Shown: positions 1 through 11,579 of the stretch, piece after piece | Numbering within the stretch: position 1 is the first letter of the stretch | How the letters are laid out: the number at the start of each line of letters is the position of its first letter | From: Epiperipatus broadwayi | Taxonomy: Eukaryota; Onychophora; Udeonychophora; Euonychophora; Peripatidae | DNA: 64,000 nucleotides | NCBI GenBank assembly: GCA_028023455.1 | Contig: JAQFVV010006712.1 | Location: forward strand, 249,799 to 313,798 | Reading direction: 5' to 3' | Program-made: the position numbers and the translations under genes | Notes under the pieces: generated by a model | The model's input: the letters and a program-made list of their open reading frames with translations, nothing else | What the model was told of the DNA's origin: nothing | Database searches by the model: none

Positions 1-310
1 ATCAAACACTTTTTTTTTTTTACAAAAACTCCATCTAGTGACAGTAATAGTAAAATAATTAATAGACACAGATATCAATTTTTAATTATTGTTAAAAATT
101 ATTTTGCAATTAAATTAAATAGGTGTTTAGTATTATTTCTCGCAATATGATCATCAATTTAAGCAGAAAATGAAAGTTTATAAAAAAAAGAAAAAACCAT
201 CTGGTGTATGCAATTTCACATTTATTATAAAAAGTAGAAAAGTTTATTAACTCAGGTTGAAAGAATAAAAACATTTAAAAGTTATACTATTTTTTTTTTA
301 TATGACAAAG

Positions 311-381
311 CGTTGATTGGGAAGCGAAACCGGGCCAGCTGCTTGAAAGGCAGCTATGCTAACCGCTAGGCCACCAACGCT
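311..381 (-). pseudogene. Retroposed tRNA-Glu-like sequence
   Basis: Read on the minus strand this is a 71-nt tRNA-shaped sequence. The ends GCGTTGG and TCAACGC form a 7-bp acceptor stem (one G-U). An A-box-like TGGCCTAGCGG follows, then a 5-bp anticodon stem (GCTGC/GCAGC) with loop CTTTCAA, giving anticodon TTC (Glu), then a B-box-like GGTTTCGCTTCC. The T arm does not pair well. The 8-bp repeat TGACAAAG at 303-310 and 382-389 is a target-site duplication, so the copy was inserted by retroposition. A working tRNA gene is unlikely; a tRNA-derived SINE head is possible. Confidence 0.7.
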
Positions 382-389
382 TGACAAAG

Positions 390-2485
390 TTATCCTATTA
401 TACAAAGAGATATTAATTATCTAAGGTATTTTTATGATAAATCTCATGAAATATGTTAAATAAATTAAGAATATTTTAAAAATCAATTTATATAATTGTC
501 TAAGAATGTATCACTTTTGAATATAGTGTTATCTTCCAAGACTTCCCCCGTCTCTCTGTTACAAAAGTAAATAATATATTCGCTGCAACTGGAAAACAAA
601 ATTTATTATAATTCTTGAAAGATAATTTAACAGTCGGTGTTTGTAGTTTAAATAAATTCATTAATGTTAGCATTTAAAAAAACAAAAAATCACGTGGCAA
701 TAGCAGAATGGTAAAATCCCCCGGAAATTTCAATTCCTACTGTATATGTCATATATTATTAATCTTAACAACCCTGCAAAGAACTAATAATATTTCTAAA
801 GTAAAATAATCTTTAGGCAAAAATTTAGTAGGTGCTGAGGGACATTTTGTGACACTAAACACAGCCACCATAACACTAGTGAAAATACCAAGTTACAAAT
901 GGAAAAGTAGTAGAATAAACAGGAGAAATACGAATTAGTTGTGCAAATATGTATTTAGTGTACAAATTGTTTTATAAAAATAAAGATTACGAATAAACAA
1001 GAAGAAAAAATAGAAAGTAATTTTTTTAAAAGAAGTGAAAAATTATAGTGAAATCCTATGCCACTGAAGGTTGGCATTTTGCTTTCCAGATTTATCATTG
1101 TATTCAGGTTGAGTTAATTTTGTTTAGTTTGTAGAATTGATTTTTTAAAACAACCTATATTATTTTGAGAAAATACGCAAAATAATTATTTTAATTTCAT
1201 TGTAAGGTTTCTTTTAAGTATTATTTTGTTTGAAACACACCCAAAAAATTATTTTCACTTTATTTTAGTCAAAAAGAAATTGATCATTTTCTCTGGTTTT
1301 ATTTTTTCTCTCAGCTCACAAAAAACCTCCATGTATTAAATTTCGATACTCATCATCTGCGTAATTATGCTAAAAAATCTAGCAGATGCTCAACATTTAA
1401 AAGCAGTATAAACTTTTAAAAAAATTTTTTTTTATAAATTTAACAAAATCTAGCACATTTGATCTGATTAAAAAATAACAGCTTTAAATCTCTAAAACTA
1501 TAAACTAAGAGATAAATCCGAAAATAAAATACTATCCGCCAATGCCATAGGATTGTAACATTCTGTCATAACCCTTTACTTTTTCAAAAAAAATTACTTG
1601 TATAACTACTTCATTTCATATTTTTTTCCTACTTGTTTATTTGTAACATTTATTTTTTTAAAAAAAATAATTTAAATAAATAATTTAAAGTTGTAATTAA
1701 TAATTTGTAAATCGCATACTCATTACGTAAGTAATATATGCGCCTAAAATGCGACAGTAGGGAACTCTACATATCTAAACACAAGATTAACGACTTTAAA
1801 AGACAAGAGCTTGCACAATTAATGGGTATTTTCATTCTTATTTATTTCTCTAATTAAATTTCTAAATTTTTTAGTCGTCCATTAATTGTAGTGCCATTTC
1901 TGAAAAAAAAAATGATTTTATTTTATTTTTAAATAATTTTCTTTACATACACACATTACTTTTGTTTATTTTCATTTGCAAAAAAAAAAAAACACATGCT
2001 CCCAGTACTTGTTCTATTTATCGCTTGATATTTTCAGTAGTTGTATGGTGGCTCCCCCAAGGTTAACAAATATGCCTCCGCATCTACTACCTGCTTATAT
2101 AATTTTCATATGCATATATTTATGAATCCTTTACAAATCAGATTTTTTTGAAGTCAACAACAGCTTTGCACCTTATATAAGTTCATTATTATCTGAAACT
2201 GCAAGCTAGTTAGATTGAAGATTTACTAAGATCATCATTAATGAAACTTTTCACCCTACAAAGTATCAATTAGTTTGAGTCTCGTGTAAGATCTTGTGGA
2301 CTCCGTGAAAATGATTCAATTTCATTCAGTTTGTAGATTAATATGGGTTGTTGTTTGCAAGTTTATTAAAATGACTTTTAGGTCTGATTTGGAAAGGATT
2401 CTTAGAGTATAGGCAAAGATTATTACTTCAGAAATGTATACTATGTATATATTACGTGTATAAAGCACAGATACATGTGATTAAC
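390..2485. other. AT-rich stretch, no confident feature
   Basis: Low-complexity AT-rich DNA with poly-A/poly-T runs. It is presumably the downstream part of the SKA2-like gene on the minus strand. One weak exon candidate at 483-555 is listed separately. No repeat with clear ends and no long ORF was seen. Confidence 0.5.
483..555 (-). CDS. Weak candidate terminal exon
   Basis: On the minus strand TTTTGTAACAG precedes an open stretch of 24 codons (ETGEVLEDN... ending ...DNYIN, then TGA). It lies downstream of the SKA2-like exons and is somewhat less AT-rich than its surroundings. It needs an incoming phase of 2, whereas the last confident SKA2-like exon ends in phase 0, so at least one more exon would be required between them. 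It may be chance. Confidence 0.2.
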
Positions 2486-2581
2486 CTTATGTTCTTCACC
2501 GATGGCTTTTATTTCTTTGATTACATTAGCATATTCTTCTTTTATTTCTTCAAGATTGTGAAGGATTTTTAAAGGATTCAT
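2486..2581 (-). CDS. SKA2: SKA2-like coiled-coil exon (downstream)
   Basis: A 96-nt phase-0 exon of 32 codons. On the minus strand CTATTTTAG is the acceptor and AAG|GTTAAT the donor. It encodes a charged helix beginning MNPLKILHNLEEIKEEY and ending IGEEHK. SKA2 (FAM33A) has, after its first helix, an NP..LL.EL..IK..Y stretch, and the spacing here agrees. Joined to the exon at 9988-10071 it gives the two consecutive SKA2 helices. SKA2 is a small subunit of the SKA complex, which couples kinetochores to spindle microtubules. The identification comes from remembered family pattern, not an alignment. The remaining C-terminal exon or exons were not found and may lie outside the window. The donor (GTTAAT) is weak. 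Confidence 0.65.
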
Positions 2582-3485
2582 CTAAAATAGAAAAAATAAT
2601 CAATATATAATTAAAACAGAATGTGTGTGAGTTGATTTAAAACTTAAAACATTGTTTATCGAATGCACATAAGAAAGTGTGTCAAGAAATTATTATGCTC
2701 AGAAAATATACAAAGACCACAACTTGACTGATTTTTAATATCCTTTCTAAGTATTTATATGACTTTCATTAAAACTGATGAGTAAAATGAGTAATAAGAC
2801 AACAAATATAAAATAAAAACCATGACCAGCCATCTACTTAAGATGTTAGGCAAAAATTTATAGGTAGCAATTGCTCTTAAAAAAAAAAGGATTTTCAATT
2901 TCTATCTTGATAGTTAGCTGTATATTACTCAAATATAACACAAATTGGGATTTTTTGGAAACTGAACAGAAATTAATCTTTTTTCTCAGAGAAGTCTTGT
3001 AATCATTTTCTGCCTTATATATAATAATGTGTCATACCTATCATTCAGCAAATATTCAAACTTTCACAGAATCTATTATATGCTATATCGTAACTGGTCA
3101 TCATATGCCAAGAAACCAATTTTTTTGCAATGCTGACTTAACAGCCTTGATATAAGCAAATACCATTATTTCAAAAATCCTGATTGCTTAAAGTTGTTTG
3201 ACAATTATTTCATTTGACAAAGCTCGAAGATGACATTCTTTGATTATTATTTCTTAACAACATATTTAATATGTTAAGACACTTGTTTTACAATCTTTCT
3301 TTACTTTATCTTTTTAGATTAACTCTACAGTTCCAATATAATACTATTAAAGATAATTACTGTTCTTTCTCATTTTTAGGTTCAAGTTCTAGGGAAAGGA
3401 AAAATAATGTCCCTAAATAATATAGGTAGTTCTTTTTTGTATAATTTCTACATGCCTAAACCTATACTTAAATAAATATATATAT
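2582..3485. other. SKA2-like intron portion, nothing else seen
   Basis: AT-rich intronic DNA on the minus-strand gene, ending in a TA microsatellite just before a palindromic insertion. No coding or structural signal recognised. Confidence 0.4.
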
Positions 3486-3647
3486 ATGTCATATTATTAT
3501 TACTATTTGTGGGATATTCCGTGTAGTGAAAAAGCTAAATGCTGACGTTTCAGTACAATATCAAGTACTTGATATTGTACTGAAACGTCAGCATTTAGCT
3601 TTTTCACTACACGGAATATCCCGCAAATAGTAATAATAATATGACAT
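3486..3647. repeat. Near-perfect palindrome (MITE-like hairpin)
   Basis: Two arms of about 80 bp, nearly identical, meet at TACTTGATATTGTA near 3566. The arms contain ACTGAAACGTCAGC and CACTACACGGAATATCCC. TA repeats flank both ends, as expected for an element that targets TA or inserted into a TA microsatellite. The TGAAACGTCAGC segment resembles the 3' parts of Penelope-associated repeats, but that link is only suggestive. Confidence 0.75.
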
Positions 3648-3959
3648 CTTTTATCCGTGAAAATATTAGAATTAATATATATATATATATTGAACCTGAT
3701 TGAAATCCGATTAAGTTTTTAATTTTCACTAAACTTAATTTTTGTTAAATCTTATTTAATGTTTAAAATTTTATTATTATTTAAAAAAGAATACGTATAT
3801 CAAAATACACAAGTGTTTATATGTAAAACGGATCATTTTAAAGTTTATCGATTTATTTTAAAATAGTTTTCATATACCGCTTGTTTTTACTTTAAATCAA
3901 TTAATTAAAAAACAAGCAACCTAGCTAATTACATTCCTGTGGCTTTTATTTTAAAGAGC

Positions 3960-5870
3960 AGAGATTTGATTTTTATGTAGTTGTTTTCGTTTCAATAATC
4001 CCTGGGTAGAATTCTTAGATAGATTGAGCGGGAGATTAATATTTGCCCTGCCTTAGGCGTAGAAATTGGACAACAAGGAAAGTGTTTCGCGGGAAATGGA
4101 GCGAGATATAAATAGCCCCGAAAATTTGGAGAGTTAGTTAATTGATTATTCGTAACTAGACAAGCTGTTTCTCAAGTGAAAGTTTATATCAGCACAGACA
4201 TTTAAATTCTTAAAGGACATCAGCTGTTATTAAATACTTTTGCTTGCAACAAGATGAAAAATTCTATACGTGTTATCACTACCCGAATGGCTTGCTAACT
4301 CAACAAAAGATGGATCCCTGACTTCCAAGTTTGCTCCAGTAATGCCTTAAACACCTAAAAGAAGCCGGAACCTCTTTAAATCTACCTTGCTGTCTAAAGA
4401 CCTGAAAATGAACTAAAATAATAGTGTGCACTCTACGTGAACATTGCTTTTACCGAAAGGTAACTATTTTCGTTTTTATTCTTCCCAGTGTAAATTAATT
4501 CTCATTAAATCTCCGTTCAGTCTAATCATAAATATGTATTCATAAGCTTAAGTAATTTAAATAGCATCATATTTAATATTTGCTGTGTTTTCTAATATTT
4601 TGTAGTGTGTCTTGGAATCTTAGTTTTAAGATTCCAAGTTGCTTTCAATTTTTGTTTATTGGAGAGTGACGAGTGAGTTTTCTATTTTTATGTAAGACTT
4701 TTATAAATGCTTTGGCAGTCGTGCCTTTTAAATGCTTACCTGTAATTATGTTAATATTCAATAATTAATTTTAAACTTTATGTTTGCCCTATTGCTAAAC
4801 CTCCAAAATCTTTTGGCTGACGACTTTATTGTCTAATTTCCCGCAGGTGGGGATTTCGTTTCTTATATCTCTGAAGGCGGAAATTAGAATTGTTTTTCTT
4901 TGTAATTTTATAAGTCGTTAGCAGGAAGATAAAATTTATCCATTTTTAAATTACAGGTGAGCCGTACTTTCGTTCTGCTAAAGTATTTAAACTTTTAATA
5001 TTTTCGTACTCCTGTGCACTCTCCGATAATTTCTTTTTGTATTTATTATGTGTGCTTTAAATTTATCAGAGCGGTACTCAGAATTTGTTTGTAAGTTTAT
5101 TTTCTTTAAATGCTGGGGCAGACGTAACTGTTTTTCTAATTATTTACTTGTCCCTTATCGAGACCTTTAATTATTAATTTTAAAGTAATTTTCGCCAATC
5201 GTTTGGCTGGGATTCACCAGTTTTAATTGTTTTACTTCCTTTCAATCTTATTTTTCGGTTGTTCTTGAGGTGGATCAATCACCGTTATTTTAAACGTAGT
5301 AATAGGTGCAGTTCGTACCAATATAAGGACATTCGAGGTCTGACCATGTTTAGATCTCGAAAAGCTCAACGGCACTGGTTTCTTTGATCTATTTCAAGGA
5401 CGTATTGCTTAAATATCTGAAAGTGAGAACCAATGTTTGGATGAATCCTCTGCTGAATGAAATTTACTTCCTCCCTTTATAATTCGTTTATTAGAAGATC
5501 AGTCAGTCTGTCATAGCTTTGCCTTAGTATTTCTGGTACACGCCTGAGTTAACCCCATTTATTGTGTCATAAACTTATACTTAATAATTTATTTTTCTCA
5601 TAATAAAATTTTATTAAATATGTTTAAACTTAATTTGGCTGACGTTTGTCTTTGTGCTTTTGTCTCAATTATCTAAACAATTTAAGATCTCTTGTTTCTC
5701 CCTGAGTCTAGTCGGCGCAAACCATCATCATCATCTATTCTGATCACAGTAAACAAATTTTCCAGATACGTAGTGATCTGGTGGCGCCCTCTGTATCAGA
5801 ATAGATTGATAGACGAAAGTAAAAATGCTTCGTCCGGCACATAATATATATATAGCACACAGTGTGCAAA
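3960..5870 (+). mobile_element. Candidate solo LTR or promoter-bearing repeat
   Basis: A stretch less AT-rich than its surroundings with features of a long terminal repeat: a TATA box (TATAAATA, 4107-4114), a transcript-like region with a donor-like AAAGGTAAC near 4458, imperfect internal repeats (TTTGGCTGACG near 4812, TTTGGCTGGG near 5203, TTTGGCTGACG near 5635), and AATAAA-like signals near 5602. A short inverted repeat (ATCTATTCTGAT/ATCAGAATAGAT) at about 5734-5805 brackets GGTGGCGCCCTC, which resembles a primer-binding site. No gag/pol follows and the TG...CA ends were not fixed. A host promoter is an alternative. Confidence 0.35.
4107..4114 (+). promoter_or_regulatory. TATA box candidate
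   Basis: TATAAATA followed about 25 bp later by AGTTAGTT, a reasonable initiator distance, in a relatively GC-rich context. It supports a Pol II promoter inside the candidate LTR. Confidence 0.35.
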
Positions 5871-6196
5871 ATTACATCCTCTGAAGTTGAACAAAAACTC
5901 AACAATAAAAAAAAAGAAAGTGAATCTTTAAATTATCATTAATTCTAAAACTTAATAATAAAATAAATTAACCATATAAAAAGGAAAAAAAATTATTCTT
6001 TTTGTTTTTATTTATTAGCAATAGAAAATAAACTTTTCATCTTTATTAAAGAAATCACAATTTTTTTTAAAAAGGAATATATCTTTTTTAACATTCCTTT
6101 CCAAAAGAATATATATTATTAATTATGAAATTGTTTAAGTTAGGAACAGTCAATATTTAAATGCTATAGAAATATAACAATGTTAATAACAAATAA

Positions 6197-6763
6197 TTTA
6201 AACCACTAAACATCACATCACTATTTTTTATGCTAGCACATTACTGTTATTAAAACAGGCAAAACTCTCCATACAGTAGTGCCACTCAAAGCCAATTAGA
6301 GTAATCAATGGATGCCAGAAAGCTTGTGCATAAAATCCCCAATCTAGTGCCTACTCATCCCATATCCCCAGATTAGTTTCTGGCTTGTGGCCTTCGTCAG
6401 TGAGGAGCTTTGGATCTGAGAGCACTGCACCTAGATCTTAGGATCTAATGCAACCCTCCAGCAGCCACCTTTTATCTCTACTTAACTACAAAACTATGAG
6501 AATAAAATTGAAAACACAATAATATTTTCAATCTAAGCTCAGTAGCTTATATAGTCATATGGGTCTGACTATATAAGCCAGAAACGTCTGGGGATATAGG
6601 ATGAGTAGGCACTAGATAGGAATTTTATGCACAAACCTTCTGGCATCCATTGATTATTCTGGTTGGCACTGAGTGGCACTACTGTATGGAGAATTTTTCC
6701 TGTTTTAATAACAGTAATGTGCTAGCATAAGAAATAGTGATCATGTGATGTTTAGTGGTTTAA
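6197..6763. mobile_element. HHR family A element, inverted pair
   Basis: Both ends carry the same terminal module in opposite orientation: TTTAAACCACTAAACATCAC at the left, its complement at the right, then the AACAGGCAAAACTCTCC / ATACAGTAGTGCCACT module. The left half holds a minus-strand hammerhead-like site (6357-6415) whose core is complete except that stem III reads C..A (GAAACTAATC). The right half has a truncated copy near 6575 that lacks the CTGA part. The unit looks like two head-to-head family A copies. Confidence 0.75.
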
Positions 6764-7163
6764 CACAAATCCTGCCTAATAGGATAGTGGTGGCTATGGT
6801 TGTTAAAGAGCCAAAGACACCAAAATCTATGGGTACTGAACTGGGTTCAGACCCATATGACTATATAAGCTATTGAGCTTAGATTGAAAATATTGTGTTT
6901 TCAATTTTATTCTCATAGTTTTGTAATTAAATAGAGATAAAAGGTGGCTGCTGGAGGGTTGCATTAGATCCTAAGATCTAGGTGCAGTGTTCTCAGATCC
7001 AAAGTGCCTCACTGACAAAGGCCACAAGCCAGAAACTAGTCTAGGGACATAGGATGAGTAGGTACTAGATAGGGATTTTATGCACAAGCCTTCTGGCATC
7101 CATTGATTACTTTGGTTGGCACTGAGTGGCACTACTGTATGGAGAGTTTTGCCTGTTTTAACA
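6764..7163 (+). mobile_element. HHR family A element, plus orientation
   Basis: A roughly 400-bp copy starting AATCCTGCCTAATAGG and ending GAGAGTTTTGCCTGTTTTA, directly after the previous inverted pair. Its hammerhead site at 6997-7055 keeps GAAAC-TA-GTC and stem I, but the conserved CTGACGA is CTGACAA (G8 to A), which should abolish cleavage. Confidence 0.75.
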
Positions 7164-7169
7164 AATAAT

Positions 7170-8410
7170 TTAGTAAAATGTTTTCAATAAACACTCTACA
7201 AAAAAAAAAAAATTAAATGTTTTAATATAATACAGCTATAGTTTATAATTTTTTGCCTTATACAAAAATTATAATTTTCTTTCTTCATTTTTAACAAAAA
7301 ATATACTTGGGAATACTATAAAATGATTTATTTAGATACAGTGTTTGTTTTCTTTTGTTCCTCTAATAATTTGAATTATTATACTTGCTTCATATCCATT
7401 CCTTTCCTCCATATAATTATGTAATTAGTCCAATATTTCTTATTCCATCATGGTCACAACCATATTTTCTATGTTCGTTATCAAAGTTCAATAATTTATT
7501 TACTGAAGCCTTCCTTAGACACTATGGCATTTACTTCCAAAAGTCATGTTTGATTCACATAAATCTATATGCAATAATGTAAACTATAACAAGAAATTAA
7601 AATTACAATTAAATCAATTATATTTTCATAATGATATTAACAAACAATTGTGAATGAAATGATATTTATAAAACCTAATAAAATTATTTGTTACAATTTA
7701 AAATTCCAGATGCTTATAAGATGCCTTTGATATTTGGAACTATTGGGGTACAAGATAAAAATGAAGAATTCATATCCAACTTCTTTTGGGGATTGTGAAG
7801 CTATGGATTATCTTGGGTAAGACATGTTATACATGTTTAGAAAGATAACTTTATGAGGAATACAAAGAAATTATCACTGAAGATGTAATTTGAATTTTAG
7901 TTAATGTTAATTTCCAAATTATGAACAAACAATAAAATAATTATTTCGGACGTGAAAATTTCTTTTTTTCCTTATTTTTTATACAGTTATCACTATTTAT
8001 CTTATTGCTTATTCTTTGCCTTAGTTTTGCTAGTTTCTATTAATGTAATTTTTTTGCTCTAACATAATTAAAACTGAAGTTATTGTGAAAATTGGGTCTC
8101 AGGTCAGTGTTTTAAAAAATTCAATATGGCGATTTGAACCGAAAGTGATTTATAAAGAACCTAATTACAATTGCTCTGGTTAAATTGTATCTTCTTTCTA
8201 AAGTCCATACATTACTTTTCACAAAACTTAAATGGGCATTTATAACCCTAAAATATTAAATCTCAATTACAATTCAAATCATGTAGAGCACAAACTCCGA
8301 TTTGACAATAAATAGAGATTTTTAAAGTAAATGTAAATTTTGGCGACACAATCCTTATAATATCTAATCAAAAATATATATTTATTATATTTATTTACTT
8401 TTGTAATATT
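7170..8410. other. AT-rich stretch, nothing recognised
   Basis: Short chance ORFs only (for example 7385-7582, low-complexity composition). No domain, tRNA or repeat border seen. Confidence 0.4.
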
Positions 8411-8541
8411 TAATATAGAGAGCGTACCAATAGCTCAAACAAACTCTTAATTCATAAGTGCGATAAGAGAAAATATTTAAAATCTCTATTCGCACTTATG
8501 AATTAAGAGCTTGTTTGAGCTATTGGTCTGCTCTCTATATT
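8411..8541. repeat. Palindromic hairpin element
   Basis: Arms of about 50 bp beginning ATATAGAGAGCGTACCAATA and ending with its near complement, with a short AT loop around 8475. The arms include CTCAAACAAACTCTTAATTC and the complementary AAGAGCTTGTTTGAG. MITE-like; no coding capacity. Confidence 0.75.
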
Positions 8542-9987
8542 ACATATTTGTAAATACAAGCTTATAAAAGCAATGTCACACTATATATGACTTGCTTTAT
8601 TGATTACTATAATTTTGTAATATTTATAAAGTCATTATAAACGAGTGTTAAAAAAAGATAACAATTTAAATTTAAAATTTAGATTTTGCTAAGTATGCTT
8701 TTGGTAGTTTGATAAAAACAAAATTTGCAAAGTATGGTTTAAATGCTCTAAGTAACAATAAGAGTTAATGAGATATAATTCAAAATTTAAGACAAAATTT
8801 TATCAACATTTAAAATAAAAATTTGAAGCCATGTAGCTCTCTAACGTAGTAATATAATATTCTACATATGATATATAATAACAATGGTCTTTTCAATACA
8901 TAGCTTGTCTTTATTTTCCAAAATTTGAATAAATATTTTACAAAATCAAACCAAGATTAGAGATTTAGATGATATAATAGAAACCAGATAAAAAAATATT
9001 TGCTGTTTTTATTTCTTTTTTTGTCCCATAGAACTTTTTGTACAGATTGCTTAGAAAAGATACTGCTAAATAATATGTTAATAACATGAAATGCTGATAA
9101 ATTTAAATTTACAATTCTAGCCCTTTAATATATTAATTCAAATGCTGGTAAGCTGTAATTGGTACCCGTTACCCATACTTTTATAATGAGCTAATATGAA
9201 GTGTAGCAATTTAATTCCTGGAATGGCTATGTGGTATCACCCGTGACCTAATTGTGTTGAAATCACACAAGTATTAAACATTCGTGTTTGAAAACGTTTA
9301 GACTACCACATTTGCAAATCTTAAGCCGATAGAGCTACTTGTTAATTGGCTATTGAGAAGATAATAAATATCTGTGTGTAAGCATTGGCATGAAAATGGG
9401 TCAGTTTGCTTATTGTGAGATTTTTTGGCCAAAAAAATTAATTACGTAGCTAGATCATCCTGCCTTAGCTGCCTGTGATTTTGGGTTATTTCCAAAATTA
9501 AACTGCGCTGAAAGGACAAAGATATTGTAATATAACTGATACCCAAAAGAATGTGAAGGAAAGCTACCCAACAGTATTCCTGAAAATGAATTCTAGGTGT
9601 GCTTCCAGACATGGGAACATTGTTTTAATCAGTGTAAAGATGCAGAAGACTACTATGAAGGCGACAGTAGCCACTAATGTACACTTCCATATGTATATTT
9701 TATGAAAGTGCATTCCAGGAATTAAATCGTCATACCTCATACATTGATTTTACATACATGGCTCTAGAATAGCGATATATTTCTTAATATTGCTGCAGTT
9801 GTTAAATATAAATTTAAAAACATGTTGCCACTCTATTTTGATAAATAATACTTTTAGAAATTTATACACAAAACAAGAAAATGTATTATAAAAAGTATAC
9901 ACAATATATATACATACATTTAATATCTTCAATTTTTGCTAATAGTATTGATTTGACCATAAAAAAATAAATAAATAAAACACTCAC
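8542..9987. other. SKA2-like intron, nothing else recognised
   Basis: Presumed intron between the two SKA2-like exons (minus strand). AT-rich, with no element border or domain seen. Confidence 0.35.
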
Positions 9988-10071
9988 TTGATTCTGAAAT
10001 TCATCTTCCTCCGAAAATCGAAAATCAACTTTTTGTTCAAGTAGATTTAAATCAAATTCAACTTTTTTAAA
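9988..10071 (-). CDS. SKA2: SKA2-like coiled-coil exon (upstream)
   Basis: An 84-nt phase-0 exon of 28 codons. The acceptor is GATTTCAG and the donor CAA|GTGAGT (minus strand). It encodes FKKVEFDLNLLEQKVDFRF, then an acidic tail SEEDEFQNQ. The first SKA2 helix in vertebrates has the pattern F.K.ESDL..I...LE..I, with an intron just before the F, as here. The next exon (2486-2581) continues in the same phase. The short first exon expected upstream, which would hold the start codon, was not located. Role inferred from family: chromosome alignment as part of the SKA complex. Confidence 0.65.
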
Positions 10072-10691
10072 CTGAAATCAAAAACAAAACAAAAAAATTT
10101 ATTAGAGTATAATAATATAAAAATTATTTGCTGAATATCAAAATATATATAACAATTTATAAAACCCACAAATGCACTTCAATGAAAGTATATTTTTAAA
10201 ATACATATAGCCATCTTTTGCGCATCACTGAAAAGTTATTGAACCGGTATCAACATGATTTGAAATTTGGCCTGTCAATGCTGTTAAATCGTGCAACTGT
10301 TTGAACAATCCTGAAATATTGCATTGCCATATTATATTGTCACTGATACCTAATATGTACAAAATTAGAAGAAAATATGTTCGATAGAAGTATGTTAAAA
10401 ATCAATACCAAGATTTAACCCAAATAAACAAACAAAGAAACAAAATTTGTAATGTAAATAAAAGCATTTAAAGAAATAGAAAGGGATTTCAGATAGAAAA
10501 ATAATTAAAAATGTTAAGGTACATGACCCAAATATATAGCTTAGAAAAAAATACACAGCAATGAATAGTTTTCATTTATCTATTTTATTAGTTAGAGCAA
10601 TGAGACGCTAAAAAAAATCAAAAAGGGAGAAACATATGAAATATTCAAATCTATTCAGTTGTAAACAAAACAATTTCAATATATAAAATTA

Positions 10692-10876
10692 AACCACTAA
10701 ACTTCACATGATCACCATTTCTTATGATTGCTCATAACTGTTATTAAAACAGGCAAAACTCTCCATACAGTAGTGCCACTCAGTGCAAGCCAGAGTAATC
10801 AATGGATGCCAGAAGGCTTGTGCAATCCATTGGTTACTCTGGCTTGCACTGAGTGGCACTACTGTATGAGAGTTAT
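10692..10876. mobile_element. Miniature family A hairpin
   Basis: Terminal modules only: TTAAACCACTAAACTTCACA, then AACAGGCAAAACTCTCC through GGCTTGTGCA, immediately followed by the inverse complement. The result is a hairpin with about 60-bp arms and no hammerhead region. It is probably an internal-deletion derivative of family A. Confidence 0.8.
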
Positions 10877-11397
10877 TAATTTTATAGTGTTCTTACAAAG
10901 ATCAGCATGCTACAATTTCACATTTCATTATAGAAAATAGAAAGTCAGTCAATGGGTATTTAGTACTTTTACTTTGAAGTAGCAAATCTGATTAGTTAAA
11001 TATTACAACTGCCACATATGTTTATGATTGATTAAATGACTGAAAATAATAATTTATAGTCAAATTATTGATCTATAAATCACTTTTTATTAGAACTGTA
11101 ATGTTAAAAACAAAAACCATCAAGTTACAAGTTTTTAACTTGTATAAAAAAGTTATAACTTAGAAAATAATTTATTTTTCTTGGAATCAATAAGCTAATT
11201 AAAGACACCAGCAAACAAAATGCAAGAGAGTAAATATATTAATAAAAAAAAAAAAAACTTAAGTAGATTAGCGGATTAGCTTTCTAGTTTTAGAAAACAT
11301 TGCAAGTAAGTTATTCAGCAAAGATGGAGATTAAGCATTCCGCCATCTAGTATTCCATATTGATATTTGCTTTCAGATAGCGAATTCAGTCAAAATA

Positions 11398-11579
11398 TTA
11401 ACATTTCTTGGCAGGTTTTAACAATAAATCTCCAATTGCATCAAAGAAAATAACCATACCATTCAATGTATTAAAGCAAAGAATCAAGATACCGATAGGA
11501 AGGAGTGCTAGCATTCCCAGGATGTCAGGTTGAGATTCATTAGCTGAACATCTGCCCATCTTTTTCAGCATTGTAGTGC
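11398..11579 (-). CDS. Possible small membrane-peptide exon
   Basis: On the minus strand a strong polypyrimidine acceptor (CATCTGTTTCTCTTTAG) precedes GC ACT ACA ATG and an open frame to TAA. From the ATG at 11571 the product is 57 residues: a charged start (MLKKMGRCSANESQ), one hydrophobic segment of about 26 residues (ILGMLALLPIGILILC..., ...GMVIFFDAIG), and a basic C-terminus (LLLKPAKKC). Codon choice is richer in G+C than nearby non-coding DNA. It could be the last exon of a longer transcript or a complete small protein. I do not recognise the family. It lies upstream of the SKA2-like exon 9988-10071 on the same strand, so it could also be nested in a SKA2 intron. Confidence 0.45.

Noticed and set aside
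2029-2100. Possible minus-strand exon VVDAEAYLLTLGEPPYNY
   Set aside because: Acceptor context is weak and it does not resemble the SKA2 C-terminus; likely chance.
6231-6330. Reading the repeated family A modules as a CRISPR array
   Set aside because: Copies are dispersed, inverted and hundreds of bases long, in eukaryotic DNA; no short repeat-spacer pattern.
10728-10940. 70-codon ORF and similar ones containing KTLHTVVP
   Set aside because: This peptide recurs wherever the family A terminal module occurs; it is the module read in a chance open frame, not a protein family.
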